A DNA stretch of 64,000 nucleotides from Pseudorasbora parva (taxonomy: Eukaryota > Chordata > Actinopteri > Cypriniformes > Gobionidae): positions 4,055,870 to 4,119,869 of the forward strand of contig NC_090187.1 of the NCBI RefSeq assembly GCF_024679245.1. Direction: 5' to 3'. The first letter of the stretch is position 1, and every line of letters starts with the position of its first letter. The notes under the pieces are model-generated. The model searched no databases. It saw only the letters and a list, made by a program, of their open reading frames with translations, and had not been told where the DNA came from. This document shows, piece by piece, positions 8,690 to 22,207 of this stretch. The translations under genes were made by a program, and so were the position numbers.

Positions 8690-10277
8690 TAATGTATTTA
8701 TTTTTATGTTAAAATAGTGTATGACTTAGGAATTTGATAATGTACTTACCAATTTTGTTGCAAATGCAAGCTTGTAGAGAATTCGCCCACACGCTCTTCT
8801 GATTGGCTATGTATTTTGATCTTTTTTTTTTTTTTTTTTTCAGTCGAGTTTGGTTTTGATTAGCATTACGCTGTTAAAATTTGCTGTTCAAATCTGGAAT
8901 TTCTACCAAATGCAAACTCAAGCAACATAACTAATGAGCAGCATCATGAGCTGTTATTTCCCCTTATTTTTTCTGAACGCCCGGGAATGACACCTTCCAT
9001 ACGTAAACGCCGCCCCTGCGGTCAACGGGATACAAATAAGCCTTTAAATGAATGGGTTATTGGGCTGTTTACACTGTCATAGACAATAAAAGAGTCTGTA
9101 CAGCAACAGGAAATTTGAAAAAAAAATATGAACACAGAAAACTTGCCTACCGAGACATGCGCTCATTCTTCACGATACGACGTCACACTCTAAAAATGAA
9201 TAATTGTAAATGAACAAAAAATGTTGTTGGATTTAAAATCCTGTGAAAGCAGCACCCCTACACCCCTGACTGATATTACACATTTTAAATATAAAAACTA
9301 AATTTAAAACAAAAATAAAACTAGTGGGAAGCTATAATAACCCTGCTCCGACAACCCCCACCAGCCCCAGTAGACACCAGACATGCACCGTTCCTGAAGT
9401 TACTCCACCTCCACAGCAACCCTGAGGGGTTAATAACTGCTGGTCTGATGATGACTGCCTACATTTCCACTTGTGAAGCAAGCATGCCTATAAAGACAAA
9501 TTGTGGCAGGAAACAAACCCCAACAGGATGTTGAGGAAGGATCGCTCTGATTACATCTACAGAGTGGGTTGCTTACATCTGTAAGAGGATGAAGGGTTTT
9601 AAAAGTACAGACCGTAGCTCGCCCGCCCTCTCTCTTTACCCACTTATCCATCAAAACGCTAGATTAGTAAACAGCATAATGACAAATCAGACTGGGAAAA
9701 AAAATGGAGTTTCGAGAGCTTGGCCACATTTCCTTTATAACATGCCTTTTTTCTGTCGTAGGGCCAAGGGGCATTTTATAAATATAGTTGATGAGAGCCA
9801 TTAACTGGGGCCCACAGGGCTTCGGTGGCCCCGGACTGATCGCTTTCAACACACAGAGAGGGATTTTCTGATAAGAGTGATGTTGTGTGAAGAGCAGATT
9901 GCGTAAGTATCTATGTTTTATGGAGTGGTGCTGCCCTAGTTGTTCTTATGGTAATTGAAAATGGTATCAGGAAACAGACCCATTCTTTGTGAGTCACTTT
10001 CATTTACCCAGAGGGGAATAAAAGGCTCTGTTTGTAGCGCAACTACGCTTGTGTATATTGAGGTTGTGACACTGGAATGGAACCTGCAACAGAAATGGCC
10101 AAACGAAAGAAAATCATAAGGCGGAGTTATGGGACTGGGACAATCAAAGATCAACTCAATCAACAATTGTAGCTCTCTGTAACTGAGATACACAAGTCGG
10201 TTTGAAATTAGGGCCTGTACTAAGAACCAATCAGGTAATCAATCAGGTTCTGGCACTAACAGTTGATGCATTTAGGG
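8690..10277. other. Non-coding stretch, no gene recognised
   Basis: It contains poly-T at 8821-8840 and generally AT-rich sequence. Around 8950-9110 there is a moderately GC-rich patch that may be an old repeat. Open frames at 9430-9654 (minus), 9589-9804 (plus) and 9936-10193 (minus) show no recognisable domain or splice context. Confidence 0.45.
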
Positions 10278-10517
<240 letters not shown>

Positions 10518-11388
10518 TCTTAAATATTGTTACCTTAAATTAAGTAGCCTATGCTTGTCTATTAGCTTTTTTTTCCCTCTCCAGTGTGCAATAAGAAAGT
10601 AGAATGCAGTGCAAGTTGCCCGTTGATTCATCTCCCATCATGTTGCGTCTCATAGCAGCACCTGGTAGGCCAATAAGCATACCTGCAAGCTATGAGCCCA
10701 GCTGTCAGTATGGAGGCCTAAATGTGTCATAGATGAGACTGCCTGGGTAAATTTGTCATTGTACCCTATCAATCGGTGAATAGGCATTTAAAAGAGAGAC
10801 TAAGAGACTACTTGTTATGGATTAAAAATGTGAACATGCATGTCGCGCTGTTGTGTGGTAGTCTTTCAGCTAATTTCAGTGAATTAACAGAGTCTGCGTT
10901 TATTTAATATTAAAGTTCCGGAGTTTGTTTCTTGTATGATTGTTAGGCCTGCTGATATAAATTAAATTGCACTGTCTGGCTGAAAAAGACGTGCTCTCTT
11001 CCAAAGCAGTCAAACTTAACAGTTTAATTTCTTCAGGCTCATCCTAGTCGTCACCCTGACATGACAGTGTATGGTGTTAATTAGCTTAAAATGTGTTACT
11101 TGTTATTTTATTCAAGCTTTGTTTCTTTTTGCAAAAACATAAAGTGCAGTAGGCATTAATCAGTAGTGGGTTAAATAGCAGCATCTTGAAAATTATGTGC
11201 CAAATTGTGTTTTTATTACTATGATAAAATTGTACAGAACAATTCAATTTATTTTTGTCCCTGTGCACCGATTGGACACGGAGTTCACTGCTGATATTCT
11301 GGGGATACACTATTTATAGCCAATAGGCAATACTAGTAGAAATTTTAGCCTTTAAATATCTTTGCTGCATTTGCTTTAAAAATTGGCC

Positions 11389-11420
<32 letters not shown>

Positions 11421-12789
11421 TTTTTTTTATTTTATTTTTCGGTTGCAGATTGAATAATAGCCCAAATCTGCACATCTCTACTTTGTATGACACTGTGTTT
11501 TCAAAATTGTTTAAATTAGCAAAAAAAGCACATCATTAATGAACCACTTGTGTTCAAGTAAAAATTCATACAAACTACCCTGAAAGCAACAACGTATAAT
11601 CCAATGTGACTGAAACTATATAAATATTGTTTTTGCACCATTGATGACACTGAAAGCAGCATGAATCTGTCAATAGAGACATGCAAGCTTTTGTATCTCA
11701 GTTGCATGGGCATTCTTTCTTTGAGCAGCAAATCCTGCACAGCACTGACTAGTCGACTAGTAAAAATATACTAGTGTCACGGCCTAACAAATCCTGCATC
11801 TAACATGTTCTTTGGTCATATTATCATAAGCTGCATCTTAATCAATTTTCAGAGAGACATAAAACATCACTTCGAGTCATTGAGCATGTCATACCTGCTC
11901 GAGAGATGGGATGAAATGCTGCTTTTGAAAACAGAGAGCACGTAAGGAGGAGACAGAGAGGACTACATTTGTCCCAGAGATAAAGGGTTCTTGACTGTGC
12001 CTGAAAGCACTAAAGAAGGCATGAGAAAAAAATAAATCAAAAAAATCTTCAAAGATGTTGGATTTTTTTTTAGTAAGTGAAAAATCTATGGACAGAAGCC
12101 GAAGAATCAAGACTTTGTACCACATACATACAAATGAGGCTGTCTGAGCCGCACTGCCTAAATAAAGGTAATTTCATGTCTGCAGCTTTTGTCTGTTCCA
12201 AAATAGATGAGGGATGTTTGTGAGTGCATCCGTGTTGTGGTGTCGTACGGAAGAACATGTGCTCCTGCTTTCTCCACAACACTCCCGTCCTCCTTCAGCA
12301 ATGACAGCCTGGGAGAATAGCAGACGGTAGCGTGTGTTTTGTGCTCGCGGCTGTAGCATTATTACCCAGGGTGCCACAGCACAAGGATTAGTCCAGGAGG
12401 GGCGTCACTTTAAAGCTCTGCTAATGAGTTGAATCTTCTTAATGTGTGCTCCCCCTTAATTCCAGTCTGGATAAGTGAGGCTTTTACTCAGCTGTGCTCA
12501 CACATTAACGTAACATCTCGGTTTGACTTCTGTCTAAAAATGTTCTTTCTCTAATAATTATTAAGCTTTGGACTACATGCATATAGCTTACCTTGAAATG
12601 ATCTGTTGGCAAATATAGCTGTTTTCCTAAAGGGGTTTGGTTGGTTAGCATGACCCAGTTAGCCCCTGCTGTTATATGTTGCAACTACACCATGTGGAAA
12701 CAAAACAAATGTTTATCCATAGTGCTGGAGGGATGATGTCATTTTGCTGGCCAAATCCGTGGAACAAAAACAAAAAAAGGTTTTTTTGC
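10518..12789. other. AT-rich non-coding stretch, no gene recognised
   Basis: A second short (TA)n lies at about 11391-11417. Short open frames of 60-80 codons have no domain features. The part at 12370-12500 is of mixed composition and could hold conserved non-coding sequence, which cannot be judged here. Confidence 0.45.
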
Positions 12790-13720
12790 TTAAAGGGTAC
12801 ATAACACACACAGTTTCTCTCAGATTCATGTTGATCTTGAGTACCTATAGAGTTGTATTGACTCTCTTGTGAATAATCTTTAGTTTTAAACACTTTACCG
12901 ATTCTTTCCCAAAAACAGCTGAACTCATGAAGACGTGCAGTGGGCGAAGCTAAAGAATCTCAACCACACACACACTCCCTGGATACATTTCGGTACACTA
13001 TACGTTCTTATTGCACTTACGCACCGAGTGCCAACAAAACACACACATCTGATGCAGTTTCACTCACCGTCTGCAGTTTCGACTCATGACCGGGAACAAA
13101 CAAACACGCTTGCAGAACTCTGTTGCTGCTCTGGAAAAACAAACTGCATCCACTGTTTCCTTAACGCTGAGTTATTTGGGAAGCTGAATAAGGTTATATT
13201 TCCCTCACAACCAGGAACACATTTCTTTATAGTGACATTGTTGATTTCATCATCTAATAACAAAATGACAGTGCTGCAGACGCAGCCTGACAAGCCAGAC
13301 CCACATCAAGATGTTTGGTCTGGAAACTCACCATTGACGGCTCAATCCGAGGGGCGGATAAACGGTTGTCTTCCAAACACAACGAAGGTGAAGCAGAGCT
13401 CGTTGACAGATTAAACATTCGCCGTATCCGGTCGGCAAAACTCAGAACACATCTTCCCTTTTTAAGAATGACTTCAGTGCCATTCTTTGTTCTTTTCTCA
13501 GAGAAAAGCTTAACTCCAAGTCTTCCAGAGTCGCGGTCAAAGCTGATTCGAAAGACCGCCGTTCGCCTGTTTCTGTGTTTACTAGAAGCAAGCAAACGTA
13601 ACTCGGAACCCTCGCCCACCGACTCTATACACGATGTGTTTGGCCCGGCAAGAGTTAGGCGAATACAGCTCAGAAGGGTATTGAGAGTTGCTAGACGACA
13701 CTTGCGGGCTGATTAAATTC
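12790..13720. mobile_element. Dispersed repeat with TTAAAGGG left end (family shared with 31678-32156)
   Basis: It begins TTAAAGGGTACATAAC, and about 50 bases in has TCATGTTGATCTTGAGTACC then TATAGAGT. This matches the start of the element at 31678, which has a matching CAATCTTGTGTACCTATAGAG segment and a similar GCGGAGCTAAAAAATGACG part. No right inverted end is found, so the right boundary is approximate. The distal part (13250-13720) is GC-richer, with open frames on both strands (133 codons plus, 121 minus) that I cannot assign to any protein. Confidence 0.5.
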
Positions 13721-15126
13721 GCTGCCGCTAGGGTGCTTCTAGATTTCTAGGCTACTGTAGACGACTCCCGCAACCCAAATGAAGCTCGTTGATGGGTGTG
13801 CTCTTCTCGCTCTGGTTGATGTGCACATGCTCATCTGGGAGAAGGGTCCATTCAAGCAATTCTTCATGAAGGGATATACTCATGAATTTTAAATAAATAA
13901 ATAAATAAACTCTACAATCCCTTGTTTGAATAGTGACCCCTCCCCTGCCTCTTATTTGCTGGTTTTGAGTCAAAGGTTTTCACAAACAGGTCTAATTTCT
14001 ATTTTCAGTGATATCTGTCAGATAGTAGGGAATTATATGCATGATATAAAATGCTTACAGCACACTTAACTAACCTGAGAACAGCAGATGGTGGGACATG
14101 TATTGAATTGCAGCACATCTTTAACAAAGTTCTTTGGGCTTCTGGATGTGCCCGTCTGGGTTTGCTGAATGCATCTCATTGGTCAGATGAAGCTGAAATT
14201 CTGCAGTCCTGCGATTTCTTTTAAGTGCCGTGTATCATTAACGTGAGCGGTCTCAAAAGCAGCGTATTTTTCTGTCTATTAAAGAAGAAGAGCTGGCACA
14301 GCTGCAGAGGTGCTGACTCTTTCTAACTCTCATCCAATGTAGCCTTCAGAGATATCAAACGCAGCAGGCAAACGTGCCAGCGCAGACAGCAGACATATGT
14401 GCACCCCCCCACTCCATCTCTGCCTGGCGAATGCTCTGGGCAGCAGGCAGAGGGAGGACGTAAGACTGTCAATTAGGGTTAAAAGGCGCAGTGCAGGAGG
14501 GTAGGAGCGATGGAGCATGGGTCCAGTCCAGCCGCAGCACCTGATGCCTAATAATGGAAATCGACATGGCTGCTTTTTCATTACGCCACTCTGGGCGAGA
14601 TTCCAGCACAGCAGAGGAAAGCCAGAGGGAGGATGTCTACAGCTGTAGGCTTTCCTCTTAAAGCTCCTTTCAATAAAAACAATGAAATTCACCAAATTAT
14701 TACTGCCATTATCATTTTAATAATATAGGACTGTTCACATTACTTGACACAAAAATCCGAGGAGAATTACATTCATATTGTGAAGACAATAACAAAAAAC
14801 ATGACTCACATTATGTACAAACCTCCATAGACAACATGAAATTAACATGGACCATATTTGCTTATTAATGTCACTGGATTCATAAATACATTTTATTCTT
14901 AGAAAATTATTGTTTTCATAATCTTTCACCCCCAAAAAACATCTAAGTTTCTACAGATGTACACAATGTATGGTATATATTTGCCAAAGCATATGGGGCC
15001 AGTTGCATACACTTCTAAGAGTTAGCCATCACATTTTTAACATTCATAAGTTTGAAGTCAGATACAATGCAATGTAGATTGGTCTATTTGATAAAGTGAG
15101 ACTAAGCTGATCACATAGACAGCAAC
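13721..15126. other. Non-coding stretch, no gene recognised
   Basis: It contains a short (AAAT)n near 13890-13910 and a mixed-composition segment at 14330-14660. That segment has a 121-codon minus-strand frame with no recognisable domain. No repeat family is assigned. Confidence 0.45.
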
Positions 15127-15134
15127 ATAGTGTC

Positions 15135-16249
15135 TAGAGGTCTTCATGGGTCCAAAAATTCGCACCCGAACCCGAAGAGACCCGCAATGTTCAACACAGA
15201 CCCGACCCGGACCCGTCTATTATTTCAAAAACTGGACCCGGACCCGTGCAGATCCGAAAAATGCCAAAAATATATTACCCGGAACCGACATGGACCCGTC
15301 TATTATTTGATAGCTGGAACCGAACCCACCGGGAAGACACAGACCCGACTGGACCCGATTGTCTCATATTACACAATATAACGTTACTGCTGTTAACAAG
15401 TTAATGAACAAGCTGCGAAAAATAACTTTGTCTCAGTCAGCCTATCTAACGATATAGCCGTTGTCTCCCTTGTACCTTGATTGTGATGTATTACAATATT
15501 CCTCATTAATTGTTCCAAACATGCTTAATTCACTCATTTCAGCTGTAAAAGTCAAATTTATTTCACAGTGAAGGATTTATGAGTTAATTCGCATAATAAC
15601 TTTGACTGTTTGCCCTTTTGAACTAATAACTATTGCTCGTTTAGTGCCATGGCCGCTTGCGTTATTATAAGTCATTACAGTCACTGCGGTCTCCGGAAGC
15701 TCGGGTTGCCATAGAAACATGACACGCGCTTGAGACTGCACTCGCGCGTCAGCTGGAGCAATCTGAAATATGAGCCTTTTTTTACGCAATTTGAGCATCA
15801 CAGAAAACATTTATGTGACAGTTCACCTGAGGTCTTGTTGCTGATTTGAAATATATTCTTGAGTACATTATTACCGCGCGCATGCATTAAATCTGCCCGC
15901 TTTCTAAACGGCTTTAGAGAGCGCGCGCGCGCGAGAGAGAGAGCGCTTGTGTTTTTGTTGTTGTGTGTATTTCTAAACCTCATTTCCCGGCTCACACTTT
16001 TCTTATCCTAATTTAGCAATTTGTAAGTTACACAAAACACACAAGCCGCGCTGACTCTCACGGCCAGGTGTTCTCCGAGTCCGATTGACGTATTACATAG
16101 GCTACAACATTAACAGACCCGGGAACCGAAGTAATAGATTAGGACCCGACCCGGACCCGGCTGACCATTTAAAATATAGACCCGAACCCGTACGGGTCCC
16201 GCGTCGGATCCTGGGTCCACGGGTCTCGGGTGCCCCGTGAAGACCACTA
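15135..16249. mobile_element. Non-autonomous hAT-like transposon with ACCCG-rich subterminal arrays
   Basis: The left end TAGAGGTCTTCATGGG and the reverse complement of the right end, TAGTGGTCTTCACGGG, agree at 14 of 16 positions. Perfect 8-bp target duplications ATAGTGTC flank it at 15127-15134 and 16250-16257. About 220 bases inside each end are packed with ACCCG or GACCCG pentamers, mostly in the same orientation on this strand. The core includes a (GC)n(GA)n tract at 15920-15943. No transposase frame is present. Confidence 0.9.
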
Positions 16250-16299
16250 ATAGTGTCGGCTCAGATCCGGGCCACATCTGGCTTCTCAAATCCACACTA

Positions 16300-16516
16300 C
16301 ACCCTTAAAATAAAGGTACCAGGATGAACAAAACTGGGGTTTCACAGTGATGCCTTAGAAGAACCATTTTTGGTTCCTCAAAGAACCATTTTGTAAACAT
16401 CATATAGTCTGAAGAAGTCTTTTGTGCAATTGAAAGGTTCTTTTGATATTAAAGGTTCTTCATGGAACCATTCACCCTGCCAAAGAACCATTTAAGAACA
16501 ATTATTTTTAAGAGTG
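16300..16516. mobile_element. TA-flanked MITE (217 bp), Tc1/mariner-like
   Basis: It begins CACCCTTAAAATAAAGG and ends ATTTTTAAGAGTG, an inverted repeat, with TA on both sides (16298-16299 and 16517-16518). Inside are several copies of AAGAACC or its complement GGTTCTT. Short length, the TA target and the lack of coding fit a Tc1/mariner-type MITE; the class is inferred from the TA duplication. Confidence 0.8.
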
Positions 16517-16518
16517 TA

Positions 16519-18770
16519 TGTTGCTGTCTGAGTGGTCATCCTAGTACTTATGACACAATCTTAACAGAAGGGCTATGATCAGGCAACTAGACCCAGGACA
16601 GAAGTGTGCAACGTGCTGCATTACTCTAACGTCTCAGTCTCAGCAGTCAGAGAGCTGTGTTTGACGGGTAAACACACTCTCCTTATTGTACTCAGCACTT
16701 CTCACCTTGGCAAACAGAGATAGAAAGGTAGAGCAGGGAACACGTGCCAATTTTAACAGGCTTATTTGTCCATTCGTGTCTGGGGTCTGTGTTTATTGAG
16801 ATAGGCGGACATGCAGGAATCGTAATCAAACAGAGAATATTGCTTCTCTCCACATGGACCTGGTCAGAGACATTTAGAGAGACAGACTCAGAATTTGGAC
16901 TCCCTCCCCGTTTGCTGTCCGCTGTCGTGCTTTTTTCTATATCTCTGCCTTTGACGTCACAGCTCAGGACACAGTCTGAGCTGAAGGGTTGGAGACTGTG
17001 CTCGCTCTGTACTGGAATGGTGACATTATTAGTCACATTTACAGCCCAGCTGATCAAACAGTCTCATGAAAATAGATTAGATACAGGATGGATGGATGGA
17101 TGAACAGACAGACAGATAAAATGCTCTGGCTTTGTCTACACTTCTTTGTGTGTGGGTGTTTAATCTATCTCTGACAGAGTACAAGCAACATTTTTTTCTG
17201 CTGGGTTGTTTCATCCTAGTCTGAATTAATTAGATGTCCAGAGTCTTTCTGTTTGTTCTGAGAACTTTGACTTGAGGGAGAACCAGGACTCTGCAGCATC
17301 TGACACAGCGTCGCTCTGTATCTGAAACAGGACACTCAGAAACACACAGTAATTGGATAACAACAGCTATAAAAGCGAACATAAACATCTAAGCTTCTAT
17401 ACCATTCCATTGCAAGAATTTTTTTATTTTTTTTTATTTTACAGTGCAGGGTAAAAGTCCACGGTAGCTATATTAATTCATATATGATAATTAAGTCGCT
17501 CATAATCATATTCCTCTCAGCAAAGAGCAAAGGTTTCCCCTAGATCCAATAAACATCTATGAGAATATTATGTAATAAATGTGCACATTAATTCTATGAT
17601 AATCAGGCACCCGTTTTCCCAAGGTTATATCCATGCCGTGTCTTCTTATATAGCTGCTGCACTCCTCCTTGCCTTTCTTCCTTGTTCCTGTTCTATCTGC
17701 CTGTCATCTGCTTATGTTTTTTTCTGCTGTTGAGGCAGTTACTCCACTAATTGCTGCGGCTGCGTCGCACACGTCGGGCTCGGGGGAACGGGAGCTGATT
17801 CGGTAATGGGGACAGAAGACTATGTATGTCCAGCCATGGGCAGTAAAATGGAAACGGTATGAATCATCTAAGATGAATGTGAGAGATTCCGAAACTCTTG
17901 TTCACACCTCTATAATTCATCACCTGCTGTGTCTATATATTTGTTTGTGTACGTTACGGACCATCGGCAGGCCCAGACAGAATTCCTGGACTGATTTTGG
18001 AGGAAAATCTGTGAGATTCTGCAGAACGTATATGGAAAAAATATGGAATTTGGCCTCTAATGCAGATTAATTTTCCTCAAATCTGGTTGAACAGGAGGAA
18101 ACGGATAGATAGGAAATATTGTCAAATGGAGCCTGACTGCCAAAAGCACAGCAGTCTGTTAAACTCACATCCCTCAACCGATCTGACAGTCGGCACGGTG
18201 GATTCAGAGCATTAAAGATAAATAACAAGCAATAGAGCAATTAAGGAACAATGGCATTCAAAGTAATGACATGCTCTTGGTCTAATTAAACACATTGTTA
18301 ATTAACATGATGTCATTATCCATGGAACATTTGCATGAGATTCAGAGGTTCAGCTGTGTGTCATGTTTCATGCAGCCTATCTTTTTTATCTGTTATATCA
18401 CCCCTTAAAAAATACTGTGTATGAGTATATACACAATCAAGGAATATATTTTATGTGCCATTTAGGGTCATGTTAATATATAAAATCGACCACAATAGTA
18501 TACTGATTTGAATATAAAATCTTTGTCTGTCCAAAAAGTAATTCAGGGGACCTGTTACCACAACTTAAATAAATGTATGGTTGTAGGTTAAAACTTGGAA
18601 TTAATTGTTGCAAACATTATTTATCATTATATTTCAGTTCTGTTGAGATAATAAATGTTAGTGTAGTTAGTTTAGTGTAGGGAAAGACCTGTTCGTTTTT
18701 AATGCTGGTATGTTTGGCATTTAAACGAGTTTCTGTAATGTTGAAGTTTTTGTGGTTATTATACTCTAAC
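16519..18770. other. Non-coding stretch, no gene recognised
   Basis: It holds a short GGATG/ACAG simple repeat at 17085-17118 and T-rich runs near 17410-17440. The overlapping opposite-strand frames at 16692-17103 (about 120 codons each) show no domain. The segments 16890-17060 and 17720-18090 have even composition and might include conserved non-coding sequence. Confidence 0.45.
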
Positions 18771-18908
18771 AATGCTGAGTTAAAAACAACCCAAGTTGGG
18801 TTAAAAATGGACAAACCCAGAAGTTGGGTTGTTTTAATGTGTTCAAACAACCCAATTTCTGGGTTTGTCCATTTTCAACCCAACTTGGGTTGTTTTTAAC
18901 CCAGCATT
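18771..18908. mobile_element. Foldback MITE, near-perfect palindrome (138 bp)
   Basis: AATGCTGAGTTAAAAACAAC at the left is mirrored by the TTAACCCAGCATT end at the right. Arms of about 60 bases, rich in CAACCCAA and GGGTTTGTCC, flank a 12-base loop near 18834-18845. The opposite-strand frames across it are consequences of the palindrome. It is a typical short fish palindromic MITE. No target duplication is resolved. Confidence 0.85.
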
Positions 18909-18985
18909 TTTTGAGTCTATATAAGCAATGAATGTGCTTATGCCAATGATAAGTAATATCTATTAAATGTATTAAATATGCATGC

Positions 18986-19500
18986 TTAAAGGGGTGGTTG
19001 CATGCAATTTCACTTTTTTGGCTTTAGTTAGTGTGTAATGTTGCTGCTTGAGCTTTAACAGTATCTGCAAAGTTACAGCACTGAAAGTTCAATGCAAACT
19101 GAGATATATTGTATTTTAAAGATATGGCAGTTTATTGCCTACAATAACAGCCGGTTTGGACTACAACAAGCTTCTTCCTGGGTTGGTGACATCATAAACC
19201 CTCGCTAGTCCCCACACATTTCCGTTTCCGGCAACCTGTGCTTGGCACTTCAGCCAGTAGAAATACAGGAAACTACATTTGGCCTTCTATCCAATCTAAG
19301 ACCATTGCGTTTTTCAGAGGGATGGGCTTCATAGAAGCAGGGAGCAAACGAGCCGTGTGCGGAATAAAGGTAAGATAAAAGAAAAATATTGAGTTTTTTT
19401 TTTTTTTTTTTTTTTTAAAAGAAGTATTAAGACATGTTATACTGCACCCCATAAACATAACCGAGCCTATTAAAAAAACACGAAACCACACCTATAAATA
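18986..19500. mobile_element. Dispersed repeat with TTAAAGGGGTGGTTGC left end
   Basis: The left end is TTAAAGGGGTGGTTGCATG. An internal block CAGCCGGTTTGGACTAC, followed by a TTCCTGGGTTGGTGACATC segment at about 19148-19195, also occurs at about 46918-46965. This makes it a dispersed family. The matching right end is not found, so the copy is partial or its right boundary is lost in the poly-T at 19394-19416. Confidence 0.55.
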
Positions 19501-20142
19501 AGTTATACTAGCATGTGCTATGATAGCTGGTGATTTAAACTGAAACAGATATGATTAATTGGTTCCAGACTTAATTTTGAGTAATCAATTAAAAAAAAAA
19601 AAAAAGTGTTTGCTTCAAATTATTAAGCTCCTCTAACGCGATGTAGCTTGTCGTCAATTCATTCAACATTCTTCGTAAATTCATTCAAAGTTGTCATAGC
19701 CCAATTTTGTTTTAGTGTGGTTGTGTATAAAATGCTGGAAATTATACACCATTGTACTTTATCTACCCCATTTGTGTGTAGATAACATTAGCTAAATGCT
19801 ACTGTAGTATCTTTGGAGGATATATCACCACAATGACGAGTTGTTGTTTTTGTTGTAAATGCACTATTTCAGAAAGTGTAGAACAAGAAGGGACTGAAGA
19901 CGAGGAACAGTGGAATGCAGAAAAGAAAGTAATTAAAGCAGCGGTTCAACATTGATTGGTTTTGGGTGTGTAATGCGCTAATGGGAATACCCCAGTGTGT
20001 GTTTGTGAGTGTAACTGACTGACTAGATGATGGTAATGCAACAGGGCAGAGTTGGCACTCCCCTGTCCAAACACATCCATCACATCCCATCATTCTGACA
20101 CCACAACCTGCCAGCCTCCTTTTCCTGTTCTTCACAGAAGGC

Positions 20143-20173
<31 letters not shown>

Positions 20174-22206
20174 CTGCACTGTTATCACATATGGTACACA
20201 AAACCTTCTGCAAATAAGTTCCATCTTGCTGTTGCTTACAATTTAAGACCCCATAAATATCTACCATTGTAAAAGCAATTTACCTTTCTCTGAAGTATAT
20301 TTGTTTTTTATGATCAATACTGCCTGATCAATTTTTCCTTGAATAAAAATGATTTCTGCAAAAACAACTTGGCCAAGAAGCTATCGAACCTGAATCCATT
20401 GCAGCCTGAAGCCCCAATAAAGAAAACCCAAAAGGGTTTATTTATGCTTTAGTTTATTCATGTTGATATGGTTAAAATCAAATAGCCAGTGCACTAACGT
20501 TGTTCACATCTTAGAATTCTATTACTTGGAAAAATTAAACCTTGAGTGTGTGCTGTAAACAACCATGGGTTCAGGTAGAAGCTGTTTTTGTGCCTTCACA
20601 ACCCGTCTGATATATGCAGACTAGATATGCTCTAGCGTTCTGTTTTCACGTCATCCAATCCTTTGTGTTTGGACATCAAAGATTTAAGCATAACTTTATT
20701 TTGGGGCTTGTATTTTCCCAGTGAACAGTAAACTTAGTGAAGAAAGACAACTTTATTATTCATAATATTTTACTCTCTGCCTTTAGTCTCTACTGCACTG
20801 TAGTGTGCTAACCTGAAGAATTGTAGACTTACCCTCTTCGGTTCTCACAGGGTCCTGGAAATACACTCCTGAAAGTCTTCCTGAAGACAGCATTAGATAT
20901 GGAGATGTAAAGAAATATGCATGACTTGGGAAATGAGAAGAAACCCTGTGATAACCAATCCTGCACGCAGATATAAAGAATCACAGCATACAATGATTGT
21001 GTGTGTCTTAGTATAAAATTTTATTAGTCTCAAAATCGTATTGTTCCTTTTATTGTGTGGAATCGCAGTGCACTAAAAAACAAACAATGCAGTGTGTTTC
21101 TGTGTTCTGTTCATACAGTGCACTTTAGTAATAAGTGGCTATAAAGGAAAGTCTATGTACTAAATAATAAAAAAAAGACCTGAAAAGAAAAACAAAAGCA
21201 AAATGATTTGTGTGTTGTGTGTGCACAAAAAATAATACTAATACAAAATAAAACAACATAAAAATATATAAATAAAAAACATTTTCAAGCTTAGAACCTG
21301 AGGGGAGAACCTACATTAGAGAGAAGCACAACAATAGATCAATCGTGACTCATGCTAAGGGCTAAACGCTGCTGTCCCTTGGGAAACAGGCCTAGTATAC
21401 TGGGCAGGGGTGGAATAACCATTCAGCACTTCCTCTAAACAGCAGGAGCACGAAAACAGTTTTTCAGAGCATTGCTTCAAGTTTGCACCAAGATGTCAGT
21501 GGGGAGTTTTTAATTGTCGAGATAAACATGTGACTGGTTTTAGCTTTAAACTTTTAATGGCACTAACCCTGGTGCTTCTCATTTCTGCAAAAATAAAGCA
21601 CACAAGTTTCACCTCAGGCTTGATTTACCTCAAAGTCTAAGAAAGCGGGGGAAAATAATAAGGTTGTAGCTATGCATAAATACATGAACTTATGTATGAG
21701 GGTCTTCTCTTTTCTCTGCTCACTGTAGGTCAGAATCTGTATGCATAAATATAGAGATCGAGAACTTCAGCGGGGGACTCATCTTCTTTCATTAAGAGCG
21801 TGGTGACCCTATCGCAGGGGAATCTCTGCTAACAGCAAATGCAGTTTTAGCTGTGACAAGTTGAGGATTGATTGACAGAGCGTAGAGAACAATTACCTGT
21901 TGAGGAATGGCAATTATGGGAGCAGGACGGAGGCAGTGGATGCAATGTTATTGGTTTATTTGTCTCTTTTTCTTGCCACATCTCAATCACCTCAACTTCA
22001 GCTTTAATCCTTGTCAAAAACAGTCCTGGTAGTTCTTCCCTTTCTTGGCCTGTGATTACACAGCGTCCAAGGTACTCTGTGACACTCTGCAACACCCGTA
22101 ACAGTTGTTTTGGATTGTCTAGTGGGGATGGGAATTGCAAGGCATTTAATAAGTCTGGTTACCGTTTTTACTTAATTATCCAATACTACAATGGTTACTT
22201 TAACAA
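19501..22206. other. Non-coding stretch with a (CA)n tract, no gene recognised
   Basis: It contains an A run near 19591-19605 and (AC)n at 20143-20170. Open frames here, including 132 codons on the minus strand at 19869-20267, run through the CA tract or are featureless. No repeat family is assigned in 20300-22200. Confidence 0.45.
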
Positions 22207-22207
22207 T

